Source: Mesorhabditis belari (lineage: Eukaryota > Nematoda > Chromadorea > Rhabditida > Rhabditidae). Taken from it: a stretch of 64,000 nucleotides of DNA. Shown here piece after piece: positions 11,117-23,036 of this stretch (the first letter of the stretch is position 1; every line of letters starts with the position of its first letter). The stretch lies in the NCBI GenBank assembly GCA_958450365.1, contig CAUEEP010000925.1, positions 558,001-622,000 of the forward strand, given 5' to 3'. A program made the position numbers and the translations under genes. The notes beneath the pieces are model-generated. The model saw only the letters and a list, made by a program, of their open reading frames with translations. It was not told the origin of the DNA and searched no databases.

Positions 11117-11640
11117 TTAGATGCAAATTAGATGATTCCAGGCTCGGAAATGTCTTCGTCGTGGACTTGTTCTACTTGACTCGCCAAAAGACTCGCTGTC
11201 GGCTTTGTTGGGTAAGTATTGGGTTGGTGGGTATGAATCGGCACGTTTTTCGAAATGAAATTTTTCTTCAATGAACAACTTCAAATCATGCGAGATATTT
11301 GTCATTATTTTGCATGATTTGTGCGCATTTTACTAATAGAAGTCGAATGTCTCTCGTAGAAAGCCTTCGTTTTTGTCGCAAATCAATCTATCAGCTATTT
11401 TCTGATTTCTTCTTTGGAATCAAAATGTTTGTTCGCCAAATCATTGCTCACGGTCCGGAATAAGTAGTAATCAGAAGGTGCAAGATCAGCGCTGTATGCT
11501 TGATGGGCCATCACCTCCCCTACAAGTGAATTTAGTGTAGAACGAGTCATCTTCGAAACCTGCGGTCTAGCATTATCATGTTGAAGAATGATTTTTCTCT
11601 TTGGGGTCTTTTCTCTGGCAAAGATGTGGCTGACTTGTCT
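11117..11640 (-). pseudogene. Mariner transposase relic (C-terminal part)
   Basis: Minus-strand reading gives ILQHDNARPQVSKM, then SADLAPSDYYLF, then a tail toward 11310. These are the second and third catalytic regions of a mariner transposase (Asp-type third residue in PSDYY). Stops interrupt the tail. 11117-11305 continues as a short frame (MTNISHDLKLFIEEK). Related relics are at 16590-16890 (+) and 30480-30960 (-). Confidence 0.8.
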
Positions 11641-11741
11641 AGTTGCTCAGCCTTTTGCGGTCAAAGCCACAAGGGAGGGCCATTGGGTTTGGAGTCCTAA
11701 TGTGTCCTTTTTGCTTTTTGGAAGCTTAAATTTGGGCAACC

Positions 11742-13150
11742 CTAGCAGATCTGAAATTCCTCGAAGAAACATAAGAAACAATAGAATTCATCACAATATG
11801 GACACCGAACAAATCCTGTGTCTGAACAAGAAGCTTCATTGCAGCAATTTGCTGAAACATTTGAAGAGAAGCAATATGTCATTGGAGTTTCATTCTTCTG
11901 TGGTTTAGTATCAACATAACCTGAGACATACCATGAGTATTTGCGCATTTCGACAAATTTTGGTGATTGGAAAATCTTGTAAACCTGCGAAAGCACATGA
12001 AAAATGTTGTCTCTCTGATATACAGGAAAATCGATATTGTGGAGCAGTACGTAAGCATGTATCTTTTAATAATAGCTTTGAATAGACCAAAGAAGTATAA
12101 ATCCAAAGGTTGAACTTGACCCGCTGTACCTGCCCGAATATTCATAACTTCCATAGGATATGACTTCTGCTAGCGCGAACTTCAAGATTTGGTGCCATAA
12201 AATGACCGCAAGCAGGGAAACGTCCATTTTTCTCTTGCAGTTAAACAAAAAGCTTTGACCCAAGTGTTCCATCAGCATATATTATAGTCAGAATTGTATA
12301 TGAATGACTTGTAGAAGCTTGCGATTGAGTAACTCTTTCAACCTTTTTCACCACGGAATGCCAGAGATCGAGCCGTATACAATTCTTTCAGAAACCCACT
12401 TTGGTCAGCGTTACAAAGGGAAGAAAGTGGACAGTTTCTTTGGCAAACTTCTTTGACAAAATCGGTTACTTTATTATCAAATTTTGCTTTATCTGCAAAG
12501 TTCTTCTTCGTAACAAGTGTTGTGATGTTTCTTGTGCAAATTCCATAAGCTTTCTCGAAGCTTTTTACCCAACTCAAACTGGCTTTGAATTCATCAACAA
12601 GGTTTAGATCACGATTTATCGCCAGAGTAAGCTTTTGAATATCAGAATTGTGTAAGATCTTTCCCTTTTGGAGTCTTTCTTTCACACAATCATACAAGCG
12701 AGTGACCAAACTTTTCAAAGCAGTTCTTCGGTTTGCTCGAATTTTCCCTTCTTCCTCAAACCTTCGCAACTTTGACCAATGGTTTTTACTTTTGATAAAC
12801 CGAAATTTTGAAGTCATGCAAGTTAAGAATGCCTTGTTGAGATGAACGATAGAATTCAAGACATTCTTTGACTTTCTCTATTGGAGCTTGAGTATCAGAG
12901 AGGGTGACGTGTGAATGGTCTTGAAAATCTTCGGCGTTATCCAACTGTAAGTGTGGTTCCCAATTTGGATCATGGTCTTCTGAGCACTCATCGTAGGTAT
13001 CTTCTTCCAATAAAAGTGAATTCGTTTCTGCATTTTGCAAGAAGTTGAAATGATTCCCAGTAGTTTCTGTTCGTCACGATTGAGTTCATTATTTTGGGTC
13101 CCAAACTTTGCTGCTAATCTCCCAATTATTGAAGCAGGATTCACTGACAT
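11742..13150 (-). pseudogene. Tc5-like transposase, broken
   Basis: Successive minus-strand frames (13150-13020, 13040-12786, 12859-12338, 12154-11879, 11996-11742) form one protein broken by shifts. Visible parts: a CENP-B-like helix-turn-helix region (LNLVDEFKASLSWVKSFEKA), a catalytic-region motif NADQSGF, the later AGTAGQVQPLDLYFF, and a Cys-rich C-terminus with SCSDTGFVRCPYCDEFYC. That order fits Tc5-type transposases with their Cys-rich terminal domain. At least three frame changes make it inactive as read. Short introns could explain one of them. Confidence 0.8.
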
Positions 13151-13274
13151 GTTTGCTGTATATTATTGGGGTTTCGTTAACACCGCTTGGTTTTCCCAAT
13201 AATAATCAATTGCGTAGGTTTGTGCACATAAAATGGGCGAAAAAGGAGTAGAAGAGTACAGGAAAGGTTGCCTT

Positions 13275-13358
13275 ATATAGAAAGAGGACTCGAACCCTCG
13301 AGGTCCGAAAGAACATACTTCCGGCAGAAGGGCGCGCAACCACTACACCACCGAGGCC
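13275..13358 (-). tRNA. tRNA-Gly(GCC)-like sequence with a long variable arm, probably degenerate
   Basis: Read on the minus strand from 13358, the 5' part resembles tRNA-Gly: GCCTCGG, TGGTGTAGTGGTTGCGCGC, then loop CTGCCGG with anticodon GCC. A 4-bp hairpin (GTTC...GGAC) forms an extra variable arm. A B-box GGTTCGAGTCC follows. The 3' acceptor strand does not pair with the 5' GCCTCGG, and the T stem is imperfect, so it is likely a pseudogene or a tRNA-derived repeat head. Nematodes are known to have atypical tRNAs with long variable arms, which makes it worth a structural check. Confidence 0.45.
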
Positions 13359-13559
13359 GTTGACTTAAGACAGTGCGTCGCCCTCATAAAGAGACCCCAA
13401 AAACTTGCATGCCGAATATCTCGCAATAGAAAAGTATTTGGCAACAACTGATGACAGATTCGGAATCAGCGGGAAAAACTGCATTAGATAGACTATTTCC
13501 CGAGTCAAAATCCGAGGTTTATAATCTTACTAAACATTTTCGAACCTGTTATTAAAGAT

Positions 13560-13955
13560 GAAACATGGTTAATTAGTTTTAGTTTTTCCACCATTTTCTC
13601 TTACTTTTAAACGGCCTTCTGTTTCTTTTCTTTCTGTAGATATTCATTTACATCCATAGTCAAATAAGTTTATTATTCTCATTGATATGTTATTGCTAAA
13701 CGCAGAGAGAAACGAATATTTGTAAAATTCACAACTGTACAAGCAATCCTGAGAAAAGAAAGAATGAGTACCAATAAATGAAGGAAACCCGTAAGTGGAA
13801 GGAAAAGATAACAGGAGAACCGGTGCATTCATAAAAATAGGAGAAAGATGAAAAGAATTGATTGCTGAGCCGGGTTTTGGGAATTGGATGTGAAAAATGG
13901 GAAAGTTTTCTTTAATATAGTACTTTTCCTTTACATTACGGTGGCTTCGGTCACG
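13560..13955. repeat. Dispersed repeat linked to the tyrosine-kinase remnant
   Basis: This segment recurs in the same orientation at 20690-20990 and 49900-50260, each time leading into a stretch resembling the C-terminal exon of the tyrosine-kinase remnant (KGGxxKIRS on the minus strand). It has no clear coding frame. Confidence 0.5.
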
Positions 13956-14950
13956 TTTTAGCTCTGTGATCTACTTTGTGATCGAATCTTGTACAGACCA
14001 CCTTTCTTTTCTACAAGTTTTCTTTTTAAACAGGTGATTTCTATCAAGCTGTTATTAGAATTTTTGTTACTTTTTGCAAATCCAAAATTGGCGATTCGAC
14101 AAAGGCTCTTCTCGGTGATCAACACATTTCTTGTGACCAGGTCCAGGTGAATGCACTGAAAGAGGAAAGAATTCAAGTCTTCTTGTTTTAAGAAGTCATC
14201 AAGGATGGTCTAAGAACCAGATTTTAATCCAATATTTTCTTTTTAGGACGGCTAATGAAAAAACGCGTTGCCATGGGTTTATGATTTATGGGTTTCCAAT
14301 TCTTGATCTTAATCAAAAAGTTTCTATAGTTGATTACTGCGATTACTCGTAGCAGTTCGACGAATTGTATTGGAACTTACCGGGATTTCGCCATCCCGCT
14401 TACGATTTGCATGGCAAACGATAAAAGATCGGGGAAAAAGCTGACGGCTGGAAGCAATGTCATTTTGATTTTTATGGGTTTTGAGATTTCAAAACCTGAA
14501 CAATTGAGTGTTTTCTTGCTCAGCTTTCAAAAGGTTCCCATCTTGACTTTCAACTTGAGTCCACTAAACATTTTTTGGATTAAACAGCAATCAGACCATA
14601 CCGGAATATAACTATCGACAACTGGATTCTTTGATAATTTTCTAGTCATTGCCTTTCTTTGTCATCCTCTATTAATTCAATCTAAAAAACCAGTTTTTCA
14701 GTTAATCAATGATCGACATACGATATATCCTCCATTTCTGCGATCAGGATGAATGTATTCATAGTTTTAAGCGTAAAATGGAAGGTTCAGAAAGAAATAC
14801 AGAAAAGTACTCACCTCTTCAATTCATTAATAAACGTGCGCCGTTTTTGAGGAACTTCTCGAGACTTCCATTGGTGCATAACTCCGTCACAATATACAAA
14901 CGGCCACTGAATTCCGAAAAGTTACAGAGAATGTATTTCACATTTCTGGG
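13955..14950 (-). pseudogene. Tyrosine kinase pseudogene (partial domain)
   Basis: Three exon-like blocks on the minus strand. 14950-14815 gives GRLYIVTELCTNGSLEKFL (hinge and helix D). 14447-14381 gives DLLSFAMQIVSGMAKSR (helix E). 14155-13960 gives CIHLDLVTRNVLI and CRIANFGFAK. These match receptor-type tyrosine kinases (RDLAARN and DFG expected). Damage: HRD is HLD, DFG is NFG, the first block reaches a stop just before its donor unless one base is shifted, and block 2 to block 3 does not keep frame. The N-lobe start is missing and a mariner piece lies upstream at 15054. It is unrelated to the Ser/Thr kinase cluster. Confidence 0.75.
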
Positions 14951-15053
14951 CTAATAACATTAAAAATCTGATTTTTTGTGCTAAATTTTTTAGCTACTAC
15001 GGAAAATAAATACGTTTTTCATACTCAACTTCAATTATGAAAAAATTTTTTAT

Positions 15054-15449
15054 CTAAAACACTAAATAATCAAAATAACATCCATTACAATCAATGCACT
15101 TTTTGTCAGCAGACGGTAAGTTTTGCGATTCCATGTATGCAGAAGTCAGAAGTTCTAGAGTTGATAAAAGCGTCAATGGCATTTTGGACCTCCACCGCAT
15201 CCTTGAAAAGTCTCTGAGAAAGCAATCAAGGTGCTTAAATAAGTGATAATCAGTTGGCGATAGGTCTGGTGAATAGGCTGGATGAGGTAGGACTTCGATG
15301 CTTAAATAATTGAGTGCCCTGAGTGTCATTACAGAGACCTGAGGACGCTCGTTGTCCTGCAGCAGGATAGGGCTTTTTCCATTAACCAGCGCGGGGTTCA
15401 AAAACTGCAACTTTGAGTGCATCTCCTTGACTTGTCGCAGGTCATTCAA
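15054..15449 (-). pseudogene. Mariner transposase, C-terminal 131 residues
   Basis: An open minus-strand frame has ILLQDNERPQVSVMTL, HPAYSPDLSPTDYHLF and a C-terminal tail. The second catalytic Asp (QDN) and third (TDYH, Asp type) are present. The N-terminal DNA-binding half and first catalytic Asp are absent, so the copy is truncated. Confidence 0.85.
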
Positions 15450-15639
15450 TCCGAATCGATGCGTTGGCCGCTTTTCAGCAACGAATAGTGTATCACTCCT
15501 TTCTTATACCACAAAATTCTTTGGGTGGAGATCCGATTTTGGAAAAGAAGTCGGATTCTTATTTTTCTCAAAGCTTTTTCTACAAGTTTTTTTTTAAAAT
15601 AGGTAATTTCTAAAACAGACCTTCTTGTTGGAAGCCCAA

Positions 15640-15920
15640 TTATTCACAGAGATATACACAGCTAGAGTTAAATATTCGAACTTAGCTTATCCTAACTACA
15701 CTATGGATAGATTTAAACTTATAGGCGGATGACTAAAAACATACAGGCTTAGAAAGTCTCTCTGTTGTCTCTGCTCTTATCTGGCTGATCATATGAGCTG
15801 GGTATTTATATTTTATCTCCTCAGAAGTAATTTTTCCATACAGCTAACCGTTGTGTCTAGACTAAACAGCTGATTCTTGAAGGTTTAGCTCTGAACTGAG
15901 CTCTGAGAAACACTAAATCT
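15640..15920. repeat. Dispersed repeat copy
   Basis: 15650-15780 matches 10040-10180. 15775-15920 matches the 10560-10680 part of the composite repeat. The two parts keep the same order as at 10-10.7 kb. Confidence 0.55.
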
Positions 15921-16300
15921 AATTACACTCATCATTTGGCCAAGTTTATTTGCTTAATTTGCTAAGTCCTTGAACTTGGTTTGTAAATCAAAGCCCTTAC
16001 TAATGAAGTCACATTGAAGAGCCGTGGTTAAATAATGAGAACGCGTGTCATCAAAATGATTAAACATAAAATCAAAACCAATGTGTCCTAACAATTAGCA
16101 AATTGAAGACGGGAGGAGGTGAGGGATCAATGGTCGCAATCTTTAAGCTAAACTCACAAATATGGTACCTGTCGACGCGGAATTTAATTCGCTACAAAAT
16201 GACGTAATATTGTCCTTATACATTAAAGGGTTGACCTACTAGAAGGGTTGGCCAAAAGTTTTCATTCATAATCGGCTACAACATAGAAATAATTTCTTGC

Positions 16301-16540
16301 ATGCAGGCCGAGAAGTTACTCAAGAGAAGGTTGGCAATGATACAGAAGTTGATAACTCGTGCTAAAGCCCAAATGACTAGAGCTCTAAATATTGACCTAG
16401 CATTTGAGGAAAGTTCGTTAAAGATTATTGAAGATTTGGAGGTCGAAAATAACCGCGGAAAAATTGAAGAATTGCTAACGCATTCAGATACTGACGTAGT
16501 GAAGATGAATAACTACAAGGAAAGAGTGGAAGAAATTTGA
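16301..16540 (+). CDS. 79-residue coiled-coil fragment, possibly retroelement Gag-like
   Basis: An open frame rich in Lys, Glu and Leu, without Cys, and predicted helical by eye. It resembles the N-terminal part of BEL/Pao-type retroelement Gag proteins, but this is weak. The reading continues past the stop (FTPEEVEEWGERE) until a mariner fragment begins near 16585. It is a relic at best. Confidence 0.3.
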   Translation: MQAEKLLKRRLAMIQKLITRAKAQMTRALNIDLAFEESSLKIIEDLEVENNRGKIEELLTHSDTDVVKMNNYKERVEEI

Positions 16541-16589
16541 GATAGATTTGAAAGTTTTACTCCCGAAGAAGTTGAAGAATGGGGAGAAA

Positions 16590-16890
16590 GAGAAAAATCA
16601 TTCTTTAACATGATAATAATAGACCGCATGTTTCGAAGATGACTCTTTCTACACTAAACTCACTTGAATAGAAGGTGATGGCCCAGCAAGCATACAGATC
16701 CTGGGCCTTCTGATTACTACTTATTTCGAGCAATGATTTGGCGAACAAAGATTTTGATTCCGAAGAAGAGTTCAAAAAATGGTTAAAAAATAAATTGGTT
16801 TGCGACAAAACCGAAGATTTTCTACGAGAGACCCATTCTACCAGTAAAATGGGCACAAATCAAACAAAATAATGGCAAATATCTCGCATG
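16590..16890 (+). pseudogene. Mariner transposase relic, plus strand
   Basis: The nucleotide match to 11310-11600 (reverse complement) is clear over the HDNxRP...KMT region and the SNDLANK region, with several stops and shifts. It runs directly into an LRNP-domain fragment. Confidence 0.7.
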
Positions 16891-16914
16891 ATCTGTCGTT
16901 AATTGAGGAAAACA

Positions 16915-17235
16915 GTTTGGGAATAATGGGAGATAAACTTGGAGCATTAAATTCTGCTGAAAGAGAGAAATTCTACAAAGAAGCACCAATTATTGTTTCA
17001 AGATTAAAAGAAGAAACTCAGACATTCAAAGATGCTCGTCATGTTATGCAGGAAATACTCTGGATAGAAGAAAATCTACATGCAAAGAATATTCATGAAT
17101 TATTTGATTGCTTGTTTTGGGCGATTTCAGAAGACAATCCTGGGAAGAAAACTATGCTTTTGCACGTCTTGTCTTGAGTCACGAGGAGATTTGGATAACA
17201 AGTTTCGAGAATTGAAGATTGTGTGCGAAACGGCT
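16915..17235 (+). pseudogene. LRNP-domain fragment (N-terminal part)
   Basis: IMGDKLGALNSAEREKFYKE and SRLKEETQTFKDARHV match residues 50-130 of the LRNP exon. A shift occurs after HELFDCLF, and the match fades after 17235. The N-terminal 40 residues are replaced by the mariner tail and the signature C-terminal half is absent. Confidence 0.75.
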
Positions 17236-17279
17236 TTTTAACCGCAATGCGAAATGCATTGCAATGCAATCTAAATGCA

Positions 17280-18230
17280 AACTGCAGGGCTTTGTCATCA
17301 ATAAACCATCTCGAGGATTCTATCATGAGATTGTGAGTCCATCTCGCTTGTTGTGCTATTCTGCACATCAATTCGAACCATTTCAAATAATGAAACAATA
17401 TTAATGGCATCGATGGCATGTGCTATATATGCTCTAGGTGTTAACGTTGACGTTCGCCTTCAAAACCATTTTTAATGCTTTTTGTTAAGGTTAACTTCTT
17501 TTTCGAGTTCTTTTTATCATTTGAACAATATCAATAAACACCAACTTGGAAAAAATACGCCTACGAACAATTAAGTCATATTGCAGCAAGAATCGGTAGA
17601 TGCGATGATTCAACCCCAGGCAATTTGTTCATAAAAATTGATCTAACCGCCCAAAAATAGCACTAAACGAAATCCAAGGGGTTTCCTAAAGAACCGTGAA
17701 CGTGAACAAAGAAAGACGGCTTCGAAAGACAGGTCCAACACCAATTTGATGACAATTTTATATGGCAAGTGAATAAAATCAAAGCGAGAGATAATGCCAT
17801 CTTTGTTCAAGACCTCGACTCTTCTCAAACGCAGCAAAATAAGCCAAATTTGATTATTTAACCACGGTTCTTCGATATGTCTTCATTAGTAAGGGCTTTG
17901 AGTTCAAAAATTAACTCGAAAAGTTAATAGCAAATAAACTCTGCCAAATGATAAGATTTTGTGATTTGCAGAGCTCAGTTCAGAGCTGTTTCTTCAAAAA
18001 TGAGCTGTTCAGTCTATGCACAACGATTAGCTGTATAGAGGAGTTTTTCGAATCCTCTCGCGAATTCTCTTCATTCAAGTCACTACCTCTACTAATCACC
18101 AAAAACCTGCTACAATTAAACCAAAATGAATTTCCAACCAAATTTCCCCCCTTTTTAAACCACAAGCTACAGTGCTTCGATGCAAAATCAAATAAAGTTG
18201 TCGAGTCAGTAAAACAAATGCACAAAATTA
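17280..18230. repeat. Mixed dispersed repeats
   Basis: 17340-17440 matches the 10800-10870 block in inverse orientation. 17640-17840 matches 45460-45560, 48060-48180 and 59150-59290. 17960-18040 and 18090-18200 match other cluster repeats. No gene is supported. Confidence 0.4.
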
Positions 18231-18433
18231 TATTTTGTGACTCTCTGTAAAAGTTTAACTTCGTTAAACTTTTCTCTTGTTCATCTACAGAATTATATTT
18301 TTGCAGTTGAAGTATTGAATTAACCAGCAAGATTCAGTTTATTGTTATCATATCCCTCTCCTTTTCCCAAAACCCAGAATCAATCAATCTGGGAATAGAG
18401 TGGAGAAAAGAAAGAGATAAGCCATCCCTTTCT

Positions 18434-18738
18434 CAAATATATGCTTTGTGGAAATCCTCAACGACTGAAGATCTTCAAAAATGAATGTGAAGCTTTGAAG
18501 AAGATCTATCATGTAAATGTTGTCCGATTGTATCGATATACAGAAGAAGGAATAAAAGTGGGAATTGTAATGGAATATTGTGAGAAGGGATCACTCAAAG
18601 GAGGTGCGGATTGGACTGGTATTATTATATCTTGCAGTTTAGTGATTCTTGATCCAACATTTACATATTCAATGAACACTGTTCTCACCTGGGGAATCCG
18701 ATTATTTGATGCTATTGATCACATGCATAAAATATGAA
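18434..18738 (+). pseudogene. Kinase fragment, locus B (exons 2-3 only)
   Basis: Exon 2 (to 18603) reads KYMLCGNPQRLKIFKNECEA and VMEYCEKGSLKG. Exon 3 (from 18643) reads LDPTFTYSMNTVLTWGIRLF and breaks off after IDHMHK. The glycine loop, catalytic loop and all later exons are gone. The join jumps to the end of the kinase-LRNP intron at about 18770, so a deletion removed exons 4-7. Confidence 0.8.
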
Positions 18739-18837
18739 AACAAAAATAAATTTTATTTATAGAGCCCGAGCCTTCATACTTCCCAACCGAACAGTTCTTT
18801 TGTTGAAATTTTAGACTTCTCAAATATAATAACCTAG

Positions 18838-20313
18838 GCAAACGGATTCACCTCTTCACTCCCTATTTTGCCCACAGAAGATGAAAACCAAAAAAGAACT
18901 GATGAAACCAATTGGATTTGATGATAGAAAAGAATGGGTTATGGTTGAATCTGAGGAAAGGAAATATGAAAAGAGATTCGAGGAGGGTAAATGGGACGAT
19001 ATATTGGCGGGATGGGCCAAGAATACAATGCGACATAAACTCGGAGCGCTAAATTCTGCTGAAAGCTAAAAATTCTTCAAAGAAGCACCAAATATTGTTT
19101 CGAGATTAAAAGAAGAAACTAAGACATTCAAAGATGCTCGTTATGTGATTGAGGAAATATTGGGGATTGAAGAAAAGAATGAATATCCACCCGAAAAGTA
19201 TATTTATGAAATATTTGAATTGTTTGTTTTGGAAGATTTTCGAAGGCAGCTCTGGGAAGAAAACGAAGCTTTTGAACTTCTTAAAAGTCACGAGGAGATT
19301 TGGATATCAAATTTTGGTAATTGGCGGAGATGTGAGAAATCGGTTAACCGTTTGAAAGGAATGAAAAGAGAGAAATACACAACCAATTTCTATTTTCGAT
19401 GTTTCATTTCTCAATTGACTGGTGAGGGATGGATTCATATAAAAAAGGGATCATTTTGTAAGTGAAGAGTTTAGACTATGGAAACAAATACCAGGAAAAT
19501 GGGTAGACAATCCAAGAGCTGAAATCTGGAGCTATGAAATTGAGAATGAAGAGAAGAAACATGAATTGCTTCATTTCTCCCATTACAAACAAATCTCTCA
19601 GGAACGAATAATTGAGGCATTTAAAAAACGACAAAAAAAGAATGGAAAATATCATCAAATTAAACCTGAAATATCTGATTCCAATAGAAGATTCGGAGAA
19701 GAATAATGTTCCATTTAATATTGAATCAACTTTGGATGAATCTTCTGCATATAAAAGATCTTATGGGCCCCATCCCTTCCCCCACTACATATTCCAATTA
19801 AGGAATCCTCCTCGTCCAATTTGTCAAAAAAATCATTCAGGGAAATGTCAAATGGATGGGTTTAGAATCATGAAAAGATGGTTTTCAGATTTACCTAAAA
19901 AATTGCACATTCCAGTATGTGGTGAAATGACGAAAAATGGGGATTTGTTTCTGGACAGTTACATGGATTGTATAAGTTTGAATGGATGTGTGAAAATTTA
20001 TCCCTATTTAGAACATCCATTGCTATTTCTTTGCTGTGGAAATCTCTTAAATATTCCATTTTTGATTCTCCTGGATCATCCGAATAATTATGAAAACGGG
20101 GAAAGTATTCCTGGATTTGATTTCAAGAAGAAACTTCATCTTATTGATGTTGGAGTATTAAGAGAATGGTTTGAAGAGTCAAAGCTCAAAGAGAGGGTCT
20201 ATGCTCTGATCAAGAACTATGGATCGAACATCCGTTTGATTGATTATCAAGGGAATCCAATAACGGAATGGCTTGAGTTTGAGAAAGTGGAGGAATTCCT
20301 AGGTAATAGCTAA
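18838..20313 (+). pseudogene. LRNP-domain exon, locus B, several lesions
   Basis: It opens after AACCTAG at 18831-18837. The internal Met of other copies is TTG here. An extra A near 18891, a stop (AGCTAA) at about 19065, a shift near 19450 and another near 19630 break the frame. The last 220 residues (19640-20313) are open and carry LRNPPRPICQKNHSGKC and LLDHPNNYENGESIPGFD. Together with the truncated kinase upstream this locus is a pseudogene, but it aligns end to end with locus C. Confidence 0.85.
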
Positions 20314-20689
20314 TTCACTGACCAATAGGAGGCTAGAATCAGTATGTGAGGATAAAGAAGTTACTAAAAAGAAAGACAAACAAAAGATCTTTCTTGCCCT
20401 ACATCCTAGCCCTACTTTTCCTGACTACACAATTTGCAGAGTTTGCCTTTTACAGTGAAATGTTTGAACCCTATGTAGACACATAGAATTCGAAATTTTT
20501 ATGCTATTTAATTTTTTTTGCAAATCAATAAAGTGTTGATCTAAAACAGAACGTACTTGAATCTTGAAATGTTTACAAAATCCTAAAAATAAAATGTGCT
20601 TTCTGCCCCCTCTCAGTAACAAATGCAATTGTCGGATCAACACACACAAATAAATGAAAACTTTATTGCTGCAAACCAGCAATTTGCCA

Positions 20690-21140
20690 TTTCTTGTCTT
20701 TTTCTTTTAATCCATAGTCAAATCACTTTATTACTCTCATTCAACCCGTAAATGGAAGGAAATAATAACACGAGAACCTGTGTATTCATAAAAATGGGGG
20801 GAAGGAAATATAAGAAAAATTGAGTGCTGAGCTGTGTTCTTGGGAATTGGATGTGAAAATTGAGAAACTTTTCATCGAGATGGTACTTTTCTTTACGATT
20901 GCTGTTAGGGTCGCGTTTTAGCTCTGTAATAGACTTTGTGATCAAATCTTGTAAACACCACCTTTCTAGCGAACCGATTTCTTCGTTTTTCTTGCAACAA
21001 CGACTCGAGTACGCCAGAAAGGATGTGTTTAAAAGATTTGATCACCAGTGAGAAAGCTGGGCCGTTCAGTACCATTCAGCTGGACCGTTTTTGAAGATCA
21101 AAACGAATGCGCTAACAATTAGCAAATTGAAGAGTTGAGG
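20690..21140. repeat. Dispersed repeat, copy of 49900-50460
   Basis: The match covers GGAAGGAAATAATAACACGA, the Ser/Thr-rich flank, CGACTCGAGTACGCCAGAAA and AACAATTAGCAAATTGAAG. Parts recur at 13640-14010 and 16090-16130. No intact gene. Confidence 0.5.
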
Positions 21141-23030
21141 TCTCATTGAAGTCTCATCATCGAATCCGGATTATAAGCGAATTATAAGTTGGAGTAAATA
21201 AGAGGTTGAGAGGGAGAAAATAAGAATAAATAGTGGGAAAAGTAAAGCTAAATCAGTAAAACTCGATTTTTCACAAATCTGTCGGAAGGTTTTGAAAAAT
21301 TCTTTTAGTTTCGTATTCAACACATTTTTCTGTGTCGAATGGCTATTCAAACGTAAAATCCTATAGAAACCACACTTTCGCGCGGATGTGCGGCCTGCAC
21401 CCAGGACTCTCACCACCTCTCCGAGGGCCAATGTGGACCGAAGGACGGTTAGTTATAGAGCTTCGTGCTATCGCGCTGCCTGGGCTCAAGTCTCTCTATA
21501 CCTGGAAGAAAGGAGTTGAAAGTCTCTTTAGAACTTCTTCCTTGACTAACCTGACGATTCAGATTCCAGCTCCTCGTCAGATCCGCTAAGGGCGGACAAA
21601 GCAATAATTTGGCTAATCAAATAATTTTGAACTAATTATTTTTTTTAAAGCTCGATAAGTTTTACACATTAAAATGTCTTAGAAGGGTCAAAACACCGTA
21701 TTTTCGGTAGCTAGGAATCACAACGATGAGAAAATGCAAAAGCGAAGACGGAAGAGTACGGTTGCATCGATATGGAAAATTATAAAAAAGCCTCGCTTTC
21801 AGAGGTTACGTGCATGAATCAAAACGGCGATTAATCAAAGACAAAGTGTCTTGAAAGTGAAGGGTAAGCCATTGAACCAAGATGATAAGAAAGATCGTGA
21901 AGCAAGACAATCTACTGTTTTCATTCTGCTGACTTGTTTTTTCTTTTGAATCCCCTTATTTCGCGCGAGTGAAAAGTCTTGCCAGCTTCTCGTTCTCTCG
22001 CCATTTGTCCTTACGCCGGTGTCTTGTAGATTAGACATCCAATCGGATCGGATCCAAACGGCCCGATTCGATCAAAAAAATTCACTTACACTGCATCAGA
22101 TTTTTTACATATCAATGGGCACTCATCAGAATAATTTTAGCTGTAAAAAATTCAAATAAACAATACAAAGACTGTGAGAAAGCTAGAAGAGCTCGATTAA
22201 TATAGTCTGATTTGAATTGAAAAAGTCCCTGATTTCGCCCATAACAAATCGTAACAAGGCCGGCGTAAGTTGAACTACCAAAGTGTAAAAAACACTTGAA
22301 CTTTTAAAAAATGCATAATATTCCTTTCAATATCTTTTTCTTGGATGTCTGATGTAAGCCAGTTGTTGCATCATTCGTTGTACCTATCGGAAATCGGTTC
22401 TTACAAAAACACACAAGAAGTAGAAACCCGATCTCACTCAGGTCTCATTCATTCGGAGGTCCAACCCCTTCCCCTAACTCATTTCCGCGACCCCCCCACT
22501 CAACACATTTCCTCATGTCTAGTCTTCTTGAAATTGTCATAGTCCCATGTAGATAAAGCAATCTTCTTGTCTTCCGGAAAACACAAGACAGGTCGATCGT
22601 TTGTTCCTGGGGACTTCCTTCTATGGAGGAGTTGAGGGCGGTTGTCGGTTGTGCTGGGAGTGGCAGGAAAAAGGTCCTCTCAATCCTTCATTCTTACAGA
22701 GTAAGCAACACACCTCACATTTCTCACCCATACACCCCAACTTATCTACAGCTACACCATAGCCAAAAGTATAATATACCATTTTTTGCATGTCTCCCAT
22801 TGAATTTCTGAAAGATCAACATGAATATTGTAAAACTAAATTGCTTAAATCTTAAAATACTTTAAATTATATTGAAGCTCACTTTTCGCTTTATTTCGCC
22901 CATTCGGTTGAGATTTCCCAAAGACACCAAGAAGACATATAGCGGAAGCAGAAGGAAAACTTTATAGAGCCTTTTTGCGACACTCACATCTTACAACTTA
23001 TGTTATGTCCCAAAAATCTAATAATCATCT
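21140..23030. other. Low-information region
   Basis: No convincing gene. 21440-21515 on the plus strand has a loose B-box-like sequence but no cloverleaf. 22430-22510 is C-rich on the plus strand. Short open frames do not resemble anything I know. Confidence 0.3.
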
Positions 23031-23036
23031 AATGAG

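Noticed and set aside
18870..18890. Splice acceptor CCCACAG within the LRNP N-terminus as the fusion point
   Set aside because: Joining kinase exon 7 (phase 0) there would put LRNP out of frame. The AACCTAG acceptor 35-50 bp upstream keeps frame in all copies.
21440..21515. tRNA-like sequence with B-box
   Set aside because: No anticodon stem or acceptor pairing could be drawn. The similarity is limited to one short box.
22430..22510. C-rich stretch as a regulatory or quadruplex element
   Set aside because: Runs are short and irregular, and nothing around it supports a function.
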